The translations under genes were made by a program, and so were the position numbers. DNA of 64,000 bases from Methyloceanibacter caenitepidi (GTDB taxonomy: Bacteria; Pseudomonadota; Alphaproteobacteria; Rhizobiales; Methyloligellaceae), in contig NZ_AP014648.1 in assembly GCF_000828475.1 (NCBI RefSeq), positions 434,001 through 498,000 of the forward strand. The letters are read 5' to 3'. The notes beneath the pieces were generated by a model. That model had not been told where the DNA came from. It made no database searches and saw nothing but the letters and a program-made list of their open reading frames with translations. Shown here in pieces: positions 25,716 to 34,287 of the stretch (its first letter is position 1; every line of letters begins with the position of its first letter).

Positions 25716-27641
25716 ATGAAGTTTGAGAAACTAGGCCTAGGTATTGGCCTGACAGCCGCGCTTCTGCTCGCGCCGGTGTCGGTGATGGCGGACCAGTCCG
25801 CATCAGCCGAGATCGACGAACGAGCAAAAGATCCGGACCTTTGGCCCGCGCCGGGTCGCGACAACCAGCTGACGCGTCACAGCCCGCTGAAAGACATCAA
25901 CACGGAAAATGTCGGCAAGCTTGGGATGATCTGGGCGCAATCGATGAATTCGCTGCGCGGCCAGGAAGGCCAGCCCATCGTCATCAAGCTGGAAGACGGC
26001 ACGCCCATGATGTATTTCGTGAGCGGTTGCCCGTCGATGCCGCTCTGCAACGTCGTGCAGGCGCTTGACCTGACGGATCCGGATAATCCGAAGCAGATCT
26101 GGAACTACGTGAAGAAGACCGATCGTGACGAATCGGCCATCCCGCGCGCCTGCTGCGACACGGTCAACCGAGGTCTGAACTACGCCAAGGGCAAGGTCGT
26201 GTTCCACACACTGGACGGCTTCGTCATTGCGCTGGACGGCAAGACCGGCAAGGAGATCTGGACGGTCAAGCACGCCTATCCTGAGCACGGTGAGACCCAC
26301 ACGGGCCCGACGATGATTGCCGAGAACCTGGTTCTGGCCGGCTTCGGCGGTGACGAGTTCGCCGCTCGCGGCCGCATCACGGCCTACAACATTGAGGACG
26401 GCAGCGAAGTATGGAGCTGTCATTCGACGGGGTCGGACAAGGATGTCTGCCTGACGGCCGACACCAACAAGGCCAACCCGCATTACGGGTCGTATGGCAA
26501 GGATCTCGGCGTCGTCACCTATCCGAAAGATGAGTGGAAGATCGGCGGCGGCTCGCCTTGGGCGTGGTTCAGCTACGACCCCGAGCTGAAGATGATCTAT
26601 TACTCCACGGGCAACCCCGGTCACTGGAGCCCCGGCCTTCGCTGCGGCCTCGAAGGTGAGGATCATACGCACGAGAAGTGCAACGAGTTCGATCCCGACC
26701 TGACCTCCGGCAAGTTCGACAACAAGTGGTCGATGACGATCTTCGGCCGCAAGGTTGATACCGGTGAGGCTGTGTTCGCTTACCAGATGACCCCGTTCGA
26801 CCAGTGGGACTATGACGGCGTCAACGAGAACATCCTCGTGAACATGGAAGTCGACGGGAAAGACCGTAAGACGCTGGTGCACTTCGATCGCAACGGCTTC
26901 GCTTACGTTCTCGACCGGGTCGACGGCACGCTCCTTCGCGCCAATAAGTTCGTCACGGTGGATTGGGCGGAGAAGGTCGATCTGAAGACCGGCCGTCCGA
27001 TCAAGGTGAAGGAGCATTCGCCCTTCGACATCGGCGTGAACACCTCGGCGTGTCCGTCTGCCATGGGCGGTAAAGATCAGCAGCCCTGCGCAATCGATCC
27101 CAAGGAAGGAAACATTGCGTACTGCCCGACCAACAACTGGTGCATGGAGGACGAACCCCAGGAGCGTACGCATACGCAACAGGGCACGGTCTACGTGTTC
27201 GCGAACGTGTACATGTATCCAGAGAAGCCCGGTGTGACCGGCAAGTTCAAGAAGTTCGACGTGCTGACCGGTAAGACGCTCTGGGAAATCCCGGATCCGT
27301 ATCCGAACTGGGGTGGCGCTGCCGTGACCGACGGCGGCCTCGTCTTCTACGGCTCGCTCGGCGGTGACTTCCGCGCGGTCGACCGCAAGACCGGCAAGGT
27401 CCTGTGGAGCCGCAAGCTTGGCTCCGGCATCATCGGCAACCCGATCACTTACAAGATCGACGGGAAGCAGTACGTGTCGGTGCATTCGGGTATCGGCGGC
27501 TGGATCGGCCTTCCGGTCACCGCGGGTCTCGACATGAGCGACAAGTTCGGTGCGATCGGCGCGACGGCGATGGCGAAAGCCACTGGCCTGAGCAACATCC
27601 CGCAGGGTGGAACGGTCACCACCTTCAGACTCCTCGACTAG
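25716..27641 (+). CDS. xoxF: Lanthanide-dependent PQQ methanol dehydrogenase XoxF
   Basis: A 641-residue periplasmic quinoprotein with a signal peptide (cleavage near VMADQ). It has vicinal Cys146-Cys147, metal ligands Glu214 region (GGDEFAARG) and Asn300, catalytic Asp365, and Asp367 in QWDYDGVN; this extra Asp is the lanthanide signature that MxaF lacks. Compared with the MxaF in this window it carries extra cysteines (SGCPSMPLC near 105-111, and a loop with Cys310 and Cys322 inserted before FDNKW). Its N-terminal region departs from the pattern I associate with the common XoxF5 clade, so another clade is possible. It is followed by a hairpin and then the XoxJ-like gene. Confidence 0.96.
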   Translation: MKFEKLGLGIGLTAALLLAPVSVMADQSASAEIDERAKDPDLWPAPGRDNQLTRHSPLKDINTENVGKLGMIWAQSMNSLRGQEGQPIVIKLEDGTPMMYFVSGCPSMPLCNVVQALDLTDPDNPKQIWNYVKKTDRDESAIPRACCDTVNRGLNYAKGKVVFHTLDGFVIALDGKTGKEIWTVKHAYPEHGETHTGPTMIAENLVLAGFGGDEFAARGRITAYNIEDGSEVWSCHSTGSDKDVCLTADTNKANPHYGSYGKDLGVVTYPKDEWKIGGGSPWAWFSYDPELKMIYYSTGNPGHWSPGLRCGLEGEDHTHEKCNEFDPDLTSGKFDNKWSMTIFGRKVDTGEAVFAYQMTPFDQWDYDGVNENILVNMEVDGKDRKTLVHFDRNGFAYVLDRVDGTLLRANKFVTVDWAEKVDLKTGRPIKVKEHSPFDIGVNTSACPSAMGGKDQQPCAIDPKEGNIAYCPTNNWCMEDEPQERTHTQQGTVYVFANVYMYPEKPGVTGKFKKFDVLTGKTLWEIPDPYPNWGGAAVTDGGLVFYGSLGGDFRAVDRKTGKVLWSRKLGSGIIGNPITYKIDGKQYVSVHSGIGGWIGLPVTAGLDMSDKFGAIGATAMAKATGLSNIPQGGTVTTFRLLD

Positions 27642-27656
27642 CTACGGCTTGTCACT

Positions 27657-27686
27657 GGCGTCAGGCGGGGCAACCCGTCTGACGCC
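27657..27686 (+). terminator. Stem-loop after xoxF
   Basis: A 13-bp stem with one G-U pair (27657-27669 with 27674-27686) and loop GCAA, followed by a weak pyrimidine run (AACTCTTTCCC). It lies 16 bases after the xoxF stop and would lower transcription of the downstream genes relative to xoxF, or stabilise the xoxF transcript. Confidence 0.65.
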
Positions 27687-27729
27687 AACTCTTTCCCTGA
27701 TAACCGTTCACCAAATTGGGGTTGTTGCG

Positions 27730-29676
27730 TTGACCCACCGACTTTCCTGCACCGCCGTCTGCGCGGCGTTTCTGCTTTTCTCAGGCAGCGCAATCGCGAC
27801 TGTTCAGGCCAAAGAAGCCGTGCGGCCCGAGGAAACGTCACAGGCCAAAGACAAGCCACAGGCCAACGAGACAGCCGAATTCCTCAGTCAGGGCTTTGCC
27901 AACAAGACCTATGACGAGCTGACCTCCGCCGAACTGACGGAGGCCAAGGCGGTCGCGCGCAAGATGAAGATCGACTCGCTGCGCGTTTGCGCCGACCCCG
28001 GCAACCTGCCCCTGTCCAACGACAAGAGGGAGGGCTTCGACAACAAGATCATCGACATCGTCGCGAAGGAACTCGGCGCCAAGATGACCTATTTCTGGCG
28101 GCCACAGATCGACCGTGGCCTGACCCGTCAGACCTTTGACAATCATGAGTGCGACGTGCTCTTGGGCATGCCGGCTGGCTATGAAAGCGTTCTGACCACG
28201 ATCCCCATTTATCGAGCCCCGTACGTATTCGTCACCCGCGAGGAAGACGGTATCGACATCGAAGATCTGGACGATCCGCGCCTGAAGGAGCTCCGCTTCG
28301 GCGTCTACCAGCACTCCGGTCTACGCCTTGCGCTCGCCAAGCACGGCATCACCGGCGGCTTGGACGTGCATGTTCTCAGCCACGACGCGGACCTGGAACC
28401 CGAGAAACAGCCCTGGCGGCAAGTCCAGCAGGTCGTCGACGGGGAGCTCGATATCGCCGGCGTGTTCGGTCCGTTCGCGGGCTTCCTCAAGACCATGCGC
28501 GGCGAGAAGATCGCCATTCAGCCCGCCAATTTGATGGATGACAACATACCGCTCGAGTTCAGCCTCGCGCTCGGTGTCCAGCCGACCAATGTCGTGCTGA
28601 AATACATGCTGGACGATGCGCTGGAACGCGGCCGCGACGAGATCAAGAAGGTCTTGACCGCATACGGCGTGCCGCTCGTGCAATGCAGCAACTGCGTCGT
28701 GTCGGGCGACATTCCCTCTCACGGCACCTATTTCACCGACCGGCAGGAGAAGGCGCGCAGACTCTATTTGTCGTCGCTGTCGGAGAACCGCGATGGGCTG
28801 GCGAAAGACAAGGCCTCCGCCGACCAGGTTGTCACGGAAGAGCGTCTCGACCAATGGCTCGACGACGGCGCCGACCTCAACGAAGAACTCAGCAACGCTG
28901 TTATCGGCACCGACCGGGAGCGCGCCGCCTTCTTGCTCGACCGCGGCGCCGACATAAACGCGCTCAATCTCATGGGGCTGGCGCCACTGCACACCGCAGC
29001 ACGCGAAAGGGATTCAGAGATGATCGCCTTGCTGCTCGAACGGGGCGCCGATCCCAACCAACTCGATCGAGACGGGTGGACGCCGTTGCTGCATGCCGCG
29101 TTCCGCAATCACGTGCCGTCCATCGAGACGCTGGCGAAGGGCGGGGCCGATTTGGACAAAGCCGCCCCCAGCGGCGCGACGCCGCTGGCAATCGCCATCA
29201 TGGAAGCCAAGTTCTTCGCCGCCAACGCGCTCATGGACGCGGGCGCGAAGCTGGACGAGCCGGTGGGCGCGGAAAAGCTAACCCCCCTCATGATGGTTGC
29301 CACGCAACCCCTGAAGTCGGGGCGTGCCGCTCGCTTCAATCAGGGTGCCAGTTCCGTCGATGTCGCCCGCCGGCTCATAGAAGGCGGTGCAGACGTCGAT
29401 GCGCGAAGCACGAAGGGCGTGACACCGCTCATGATCGCCGCCACGCACAACAACCCGCCCCTGATCGGTCTCTTGCTCCAGGCCGGTGCCGATCCAGAGG
29501 TGAAGACGCCCGGCGGTCAAACGGCGCTCGATATCGCCAAGGCCAATCAGAGCGATGCTGCGGTTCTCCAGCTCGAACTCCCGGCCAAGATACCTGGGCC
29601 GCGCACCAACAGGTCCGAGCGCGGCGCGGAAGAAACGCCCGAGAAGTCGTCCGCGGCCATGATGGAGGTGAAATGA
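27730..29676 (+). CDS. XoxJ/MxaJ-like periplasmic binding protein fused to ankyrin repeats
   Basis: A 648-residue protein read from a TTG at 27730; the upstream in-frame part would cross the xoxF hairpin and lacks a signal sequence, while this start gives LSCTAVCAAFLLFSGSAIA, a good signal peptide. Residues about 84-320 match the quinoprotein dehydrogenase-associated binding-protein fold (SLRVCADPGNLPLSN, NHECDVLLGMPAGYESVLTT). Residues about 385-615 form ankyrin repeats (FLLDRGADINALNLMGLAPLH, LLLERGADPNQLDRDGWTPL, LLLQAGADPEVKTPGGQTAL). Position after xoxF indicates the XoxJ role, thought to be activation of XoxF; the ankyrin part suggests a protein-docking function. CxxC at 319-322 lacks a heme histidine. 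Confidence 0.88.
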   Translation: MTHRLSCTAVCAAFLLFSGSAIATVQAKEAVRPEETSQAKDKPQANETAEFLSQGFANKTYDELTSAELTEAKAVARKMKIDSLRVCADPGNLPLSNDKREGFDNKIIDIVAKELGAKMTYFWRPQIDRGLTRQTFDNHECDVLLGMPAGYESVLTTIPIYRAPYVFVTREEDGIDIEDLDDPRLKELRFGVYQHSGLRLALAKHGITGGLDVHVLSHDADLEPEKQPWRQVQQVVDGELDIAGVFGPFAGFLKTMRGEKIAIQPANLMDDNIPLEFSLALGVQPTNVVLKYMLDDALERGRDEIKKVLTAYGVPLVQCSNCVVSGDIPSHGTYFTDRQEKARRLYLSSLSENRDGLAKDKASADQVVTEERLDQWLDDGADLNEELSNAVIGTDRERAAFLLDRGADINALNLMGLAPLHTAARERDSEMIALLLERGADPNQLDRDGWTPLLHAAFRNHVPSIETLAKGGADLDKAAPSGATPLAIAIMEAKFFAANALMDAGAKLDEPVGAEKLTPLMMVATQPLKSGRAARFNQGASSVDVARRLIEGGADVDARSTKGVTPLMIAATHNNPPLIGLLLQAGADPEVKTPGGQTALDIAKANQSDAAVLQLELPAKIPGPRTNRSERGAEETPEKSSAAMMEVK

Positions 29677-30980
29677 GATTGGCAACGGCCAGCTTGAACC
29701 TTGCCATCGCCGCGATCTCGATCGCATTACTCACGCCTGCGCTCGCCACGAAGCAACCGGGTAAAGGCGCTTCCCAACCGGCCGAAGAGTCGCGGGCAGC
29801 CCGGAAGCCACAGGTACCGCAGCCGGACACGGTCGTGGACATCGTCTATCTCGGCAAGCAGTACGAGGAGCCGATCCCATTGTCGCTGATGGAGCCCGTC
29901 CTGACCGACAAGGGTATTCAAGGCGCCCGTCTCGGCATCCTCGATAACAATGCGACGGCGCGCTTTCTCGGCGTCGAGACAGTGCTGACGGAGCACATCG
30001 TGCCCGAAGATGGCGATGTCGCCGCCGAAGCCAAGAGACTGCTTGCAGACGGACCGCGACTGATCGTTGCCGATTTGGAGCCGGCGGACCTCCTCGCCGT
30101 GGCCGATCTTCCCGAGGCGCAAGAGTCGCTTATTCTGAACATGCGCTCCGCCGACGACCGGCTGCGGCAGGTGAATTGCCGCGCCAACATTGTCCACATC
30201 GTGCCCAATTGGGCCATGCGCGCGGACGCTCTTGCCCAATACCTCGTTTGGAAGAAATGGCCCAGATGGATGATCGTCAAAGGGACCACCCCGCAAGACG
30301 ACGACTATGCCGAGGCCGTCAAGCGCGCGGCGAAGCGATTCGGCGGCAAGGTGGTCGACGAACGCACCTATGAGTTCGAGGCCGGTTCGCGGCGCGTCGA
30401 GTCCGGCCATCAGCAGATTCAGAGCCAGATCCCGATGGTCACGCAGAATGCGCCCGCTCACGACGTGGTCTTCGTCATCGATACGGCCGAGGCCTTCGGA
30501 CTGTACTTCATGTACCGCACAGCGGATCCCGACCCGGTTGTCGGCACGCATGGTCTTACGGCCTCGATCTGGCACCGCGCCTTCGAGCAATGGGGCGGCA
30601 TGTCTCTGCAAAGCGCCTTCCAGGAACAGGCGGGCCGCAGCATGACCGAGCCGGACTATGCGGGCTGGCTGGCCGTCCGCACGCTCGGCGAAGCCGCGGC
30701 GCGTTCCAAGAGGCGCGATGTGGAGTCCCTGCGCGACTACATCTTCTCGGACAAGTTCCGCGTGGCCGGCTTCAAGGGTCAGAAGATGACCGTGCGGCCC
30801 TGGGACCACCAACTGCGTCAGCCCATTTTGATCATGGGCCCGCAGGCGCTCGTGTCCCTCTCGCCGCAGGAGGGATTCCTGCATCAGCATTTCCCGACCG
30901 ACACGCTCGGATTCGACGAGCCGGAAACGGACTGCCGTTTCCCTGAAAACGCCGCCCCCGAAACAACCGTCCAGAGATAG
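29673..30980 (+). CDS. PQQ-dependent catabolism-associated ABC-type substrate-binding protein
   Basis: A 435-residue secreted protein starting MRLATASLNLAIAAISIALLTPALA, a clear signal peptide, with ATG overlapping the stop of the previous gene. It resembles the Leu/Ile/Val-binding type proteins found with PQQ alcohol dehydrogenase clusters (VDIVYLGKQYEEPIPLSLMEPVLTD..., QGARLGILDNNATARFLG). These normally come with an ABC permease and ATPase, but neither is present in the window. An upstream in-frame extension inside the ankyrin gene was discarded. The ligand is unknown. Confidence 0.85.
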   Translation: MRLATASLNLAIAAISIALLTPALATKQPGKGASQPAEESRAARKPQVPQPDTVVDIVYLGKQYEEPIPLSLMEPVLTDKGIQGARLGILDNNATARFLGVETVLTEHIVPEDGDVAAEAKRLLADGPRLIVADLEPADLLAVADLPEAQESLILNMRSADDRLRQVNCRANIVHIVPNWAMRADALAQYLVWKKWPRWMIVKGTTPQDDDYAEAVKRAAKRFGGKVVDERTYEFEAGSRRVESGHQQIQSQIPMVTQNAPAHDVVFVIDTAEAFGLYFMYRTADPDPVVGTHGLTASIWHRAFEQWGGMSLQSAFQEQAGRSMTEPDYAGWLAVRTLGEAAARSKRRDVESLRDYIFSDKFRVAGFKGQKMTVRPWDHQLRQPILIMGPQALVSLSPQEGFLHQHFPTDTLGFDEPETDCRFPENAAPETTVQR

Positions 30981-30985
30981 TGGGA

Positions 30986-31960
30986 ATGAAACGCCGCAAC
31001 GCCGTCATGCTGGCCGTGGCGCCGGCCGCGATGCTCGCGATCACGCCGGCCTACGCCGATAAGATCTTCGTCTCCAATGAACGAGACAACACTGTCACGG
31101 TGGTCGACTCCGAGTCGTTGGAGATCATCAAGACGATCGCGACGGGGCGCCGCCCGCGCGGGATCGTCACGGGACCAGACAAGACGGAGGTGTTTGTGTG
31201 TGTCGGTGACGACGATGCCGTCGAGGTCATCGATGCAGAGTCGCTCGAGATCGTCCGCACCTTGGATTCGGGCCCCGACCCAGAGCTGATGGACGTGTCG
31301 AAGGACGGCAAGACCATTTACATCGCCAACGAGGACGATTCGATGGTGACGATCATGAAACCCGACTCAGGCGAGCTCATTGTCGAGGTTCCCGTCGGCG
31401 TCGAACCGGAGGGCATGCGAGTCAGCCCCGACGGCGCCGTGACGGTGGCGACGTCTGAAAGCTCGAGCATGGCGCATTTCATCGACACGGAAGCCAACGA
31501 GCTCATCGCCAACGTCCTCGTCGATACGCGGCCGCGCCACGCCGAGTGGCAACCGGACGGGAGGAACGTCTGGGTCTCCTCCGAAGTGGGCGGCACCGTT
31601 GCGGTCATCGACGGCAGCACCTACGAGACGCTCAAGGTGATCGGCTTCGAGATTCCCGGCGTATCGCCGGAGCAGATCCAGCCCGTCGGCATGCGGTTTT
31701 CCAAGGACGGCAGACAAGCCTTTGTCGCACTGGGGCCCGCCAACCGGGTCGCGGTGGTGAATGCCGACACGTTCGAAGTGGAGGACTATATCCTTGTGGG
31801 ACAGCGCCCCTGGCACGTAGAGGTCGCTCCCGACGGGTCGAAACTCTACGTCGCGAACGGCCTCACCAACGACATGACCGTCGTCGATCTGGAGACGCTG
31901 AAGCCGCTGAAGTCGGTCCCGGTCGGGCGCCTGCCGTGGGGCATTGCGATCACGCCGTAG
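30986..31960 (+). CDS. YVTN-family beta-propeller protein of the PQQ/ABC-associated type
   Basis: A 324-residue secreted beta-propeller: signal peptide (cleavage near AITPAYADK), then repeats such as KIFVSNERDNTVTVVDSESLEIIKT, VFVCVGDDDAVEVIDAES, IYIANEDDSMVTIMKPDSG and LYVANGLTNDMTVVDLETLK. The ATG at 30986 is preferred to a GTG at 30980 that overlaps the upstream stop. Such propellers are typical companions of the binding protein encoded just before. It ends the xox cluster and is related in type to the propeller at 21172-22146. Confidence 0.87.
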   Translation: MKRRNAVMLAVAPAAMLAITPAYADKIFVSNERDNTVTVVDSESLEIIKTIATGRRPRGIVTGPDKTEVFVCVGDDDAVEVIDAESLEIVRTLDSGPDPELMDVSKDGKTIYIANEDDSMVTIMKPDSGELIVEVPVGVEPEGMRVSPDGAVTVATSESSSMAHFIDTEANELIANVLVDTRPRHAEWQPDGRNVWVSSEVGGTVAVIDGSTYETLKVIGFEIPGVSPEQIQPVGMRFSKDGRQAFVALGPANRVAVVNADTFEVEDYILVGQRPWHVEVAPDGSKLYVANGLTNDMTVVDLETLKPLKSVPVGRLPWGIAITP

Positions 31961-32051
31961 AGGGGCCCGGCGCATGACGCGCACGAAACCGACCCGGCGG
32001 ACGCAAAGGCTTACGACCGCGTCCTATAAGAGACTGATTAATCGCGGGATT

Positions 32052-32127
32052 TGGTGGAGCCGAGGGGAGTCGAACCCCTGACCTCAGCAGTGCGATTGCT
32101 GCGCTCTCCCAACTGAGCTACGGCCCC
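32052..32127 (-). tRNA. tRNA-Ala (anticodon CGC)
   Basis: Read on the minus strand it folds as a full 76-base cloverleaf. The seven-base acceptor stem (GGGGCCG with CGGCTCC) has one G-U pair. The D arm has GCTC/GAGC, the anticodon stem CAGCA/TGCTG encloses loop ATCGCAC (anticodon CGC, reading GCG), and the T arm is AGGGG-TTCGACT-CCCCT. The 3' CCA is encoded. The flanking bases 31961-32051 and 32128-32336 hold no other gene. Confidence 0.97.
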
Positions 32128-32336
32128 ATTCGAGCCCCGCATTTAGGGAGCCGCCTCGCCCTCTGTCAAGCAACGCCCGCGCTGATGCGCCGATTCTTGT
32201 AAGGGTTCTGCAGAACGGGGAGGCCGCCCCGAACAGGCCATGGGTCCGCATGAACGGGCTTTTCGTCACGGGGCTTGCCCTTTGGCGTGCCCGTCCGCTA
32301 CATGGGGTCCGAGGCCGCGCGAGGAGGGGCCGTTAC

Positions 32337-32630
32337 ATGGTGCCTTTGATCGGATTCATTGCTCTTGTCATCGACCTCTTCATCTGGGTTGTCATTGCCA
32401 GCGCTATCTTGAGCTGGCTGATCGCCTTCAATGTCGTCAATACGAACAACCGCTTCGTCTACTCGATCGCGGACATGCTTTACCGCATCACCGAGCCGGC
32501 ACTCGCGCCGATACGCAGCTTCATGCCCAATCTCGGCGGCATCGACATCTCGCCGGTGATCCTCATCCTCATTCTGTTGTTCATCCGCGACGTGGTGCTG
32601 CTGGGCTGGCTGCTGCCGGCTTTCGTGTAG
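32337..32630 (+). CDS. YggT family membrane protein
   Basis: A 97-residue protein with two hydrophobic segments (LIGFIALVIDLFIWVVIASAILSWL and PVILILILLFIRDVVLLGWL) and the YggT core YRITEPALAPIRSFMPNLGGIDISPV between them. The family is linked to membrane and osmotic or cell-division functions but has no settled activity. ATG 32337 gives the family N-terminus; the longer open frame upstream is unlikely to be translated. It lies 7 bases before the DUF167 gene, a common pairing (yggT-yggU). Confidence 0.92.
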   Translation: MVPLIGFIALVIDLFIWVVIASAILSWLIAFNVVNTNNRFVYSIADMLYRITEPALAPIRSFMPNLGGIDISPVILILILLFIRDVVLLGWLLPAFV

Positions 32631-32637
32631 CGGGTCG

Positions 32638-32997
32638 ATGGGCGAAAGCGCCCAGCGGCCTCGCGCGCCGCAACTGAAAATCCGACAGACCGAAAACGGC
32701 GTCGCCATTGCCGTTCGGCTGACGCCGAAAGCCGCGCGGGATGCAGTGGAGGGCATCGAGGAGTTCGGGGGCGACACCGTACTGAAGGCGCGCGTGCGCG
32801 CCGTGCCGGAGAACGGCAAAGCAAATGCCGCGCTCGAGGCGCTGATCGCAAAATGGCTCGATGTGCCGCGCTCGACGGTTTCGGTGATTCAGGGCGCAAA
32901 GGCGCGCATCAAGATCGTTGCGATCGACGGCAGCGCCATCGGCCTGTCGGCCCTGGTCGCCACACGGCTCACCGAATTTCTAAAATCTGATTCTTAG
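32638..32997 (+). CDS. DUF167 (YggU) family protein
   Basis: A 119-residue small alpha/beta protein with the family pattern VAIAVRLTPKAARDAVEG and KARVRAVPENGKANAALEALIAKWLDVPRSTVSVIQGAKARIKIVAI. Its function is not established. It sits just behind yggT as in many Proteobacteria. Its stop overlaps the convergent pyrF stop by four bases. Confidence 0.93.
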   Translation: MGESAQRPRAPQLKIRQTENGVAIAVRLTPKAARDAVEGIEEFGGDTVLKARVRAVPENGKANAALEALIAKWLDVPRSTVSVIQGAKARIKIVAIDGSAIGLSALVATRLTEFLKSDS

Positions 32998-33701
32998 CTT
33001 GCTGCGGCAATCTCCGCGGCGATCGCTTCCGCCGCTGCGCGCGGATCCTTCGCGCGCGTGATCGGGCGTCCGATCACGAGGTAATTCGCCCCGGCGGCGA
33101 TCGCATCGCTAGGCGTCACGATCCGCGCCTGATCGTTTGCATCGGCGCCCGCCGGTCTGATGCCGGGCGTGACGATGAGAAAGTCCCGCAGGCGCTCATG
33201 CAGCGCGGCGGCCTCCTTGCCGGACGCCACGATGCCGTCGAAACCCGCATCCTGCGCCAGCCTCGCCCGCTCTTGCACGAGGGCCAAGGGAGGCATGTCG
33301 ATGCCTTGCTCGCCGAGGTCCGCCCGGTCGAGATTGGTGAGCACCGTGACGCCAAGCAGCTTCATCGCACTGTCGCCGCGCCCGCGCACAGCCGCATTCA
33401 GAGTCTTGCGATCCGTCGCGTGGACGGTGAGGAACTTCGCGCCGGTCTTGGCGATCGCCGCCGTGGCGCGCTCCACGGTCGCTTCGATGTCGAGCAGCTT
33501 GGCATCGAGAAACACGTTGCGGCCCTCGCCGGCCAGTTCCTCCGCGAAGCCGAGGCCGCCGCGATAGATCAACTCGAGGCCGATCTTGAACACACCCACG
33601 CTGTCGCCGAGCGCGTCGACAAGCCTCCGCGCCTCGTCGAGATCGGCGACGTCAAGCGCCAGGACGATGCGGTCCTTGGGTGCCAGGTGCTCCGTTGCCA
33701 T
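32994..33701 (-). CDS. pyrF: Orotidine 5'-phosphate decarboxylase PyrF
   Basis: A 235-residue TIM-barrel enzyme of UMP synthesis. It shows LALDVADLDEAR at the N-terminus, the catalytic D-x-K-x-x-D block in FLDAKLLDIEATV, HATD, and the phosphate-binding end VTPGIRPAGADANDQARIVTP...IGRPIT. ATG 33701 fits the family start; the upstream frame overlaps the next gene. It is 22 bases downstream of the flavin reductase gene, likely on one transcript. Confidence 0.96.
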   Translation of the reverse strand: MATEHLAPKDRIVLALDVADLDEARRLVDALGDSVGVFKIGLELIYRGGLGFAEELAGEGRNVFLDAKLLDIEATVERATAAIAKTGAKFLTVHATDRKTLNAAVRGRGDSAMKLLGVTVLTNLDRADLGEQGIDMPPLALVQERARLAQDAGFDGIVASGKEAAALHERLRDFLIVTPGIRPAGADANDQARIVTPSDAIAAGANYLVIGRPITRAKDPRAAAEAIAAEIAAAS

Positions 33702-33723
33702 GTCTCCCCCAACGATATCGCGC

Positions 33724-34287
33724 CTACGCGGCGAATTTCCGCGCCGCCACCGCCAAGGCCTCGACCACGTCGGCAAACCGCTTCTGCTGTGACTCGTCAA
33801 CCAGACTACCATCCTCGGCGAAGGCTTTCATCGCGTTGGGCAGAGCCATTTGCTGCGGAATCACAGTTGCGCCAAGACCAATCGTCAGGACCTGGCGCAG
33901 CTGCAGCAGCGCGCGCATGGCGCCATAATAGCCGGGTGAGGTGCCGGAGACCGCGAATACGCGGGTTTGGAACACGTCGGGCTTCGTGCCGACACGGCTC
34001 ACCCAATCGAGCGTGTTCTTGAGGAGCGGTGGGATGCCCGAATTGTATTCTGGCGTGACGATCATGACGCCATCGTATTCGCCAAGCAGCGCCTTGAAAG
34101 CCTGTGCCCTCTCTGGCACGCCCTCGGCGTCTTCAAGATCGCCGTGATAGATCGGCATGTGATAGTCGGCGAGATCAGCGAATACGGCCTCTATACCGTT
34201 GGCCTCGGCGATCATCTGCCCTAGACGGGCCAGCTTCTTGTTGTGCGATCCCTCTCGAGCGCTCCCTGCGAAAAACAACAACCGCAT
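33724..34287 (-). CDS. NADPH-dependent FMN reductase family protein
   Basis: A 187-residue flavodoxin-fold protein. FFAGSAREGSHNKKLARL is the phosphate-binding loop of the flavin site, and MIVTPEYNSGIPPLLKNTLDWVSR is the signature of the NADPH-dependent FMN/quinone reductases. It probably reduces FMN, quinones or similar acceptors in the cytoplasm. It lies upstream of pyrF on the same strand. The 211 bases between it and dnaJ contain no gene. Confidence 0.9.
   Translation of the reverse strand: MRLLFFAGSAREGSHNKKLARLGQMIAEANGIEAVFADLADYHMPIYHGDLEDAEGVPERAQAFKALLGEYDGVMIVTPEYNSGIPPLLKNTLDWVSRVGTKPDVFQTRVFAVSGTSPGYYGAMRALLQLRQVLTIGLGATVIPQQMALPNAMKAFAEDGSLVDESQQKRFADVVEALAVAARKFAA

Noticed and set aside
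28683..29672. In-frame upstream extension of the ABC-type binding protein gene
   Set aside because: It lies inside the ankyrin-fusion gene, and the ATG at 29673 gives a clear signal peptide.
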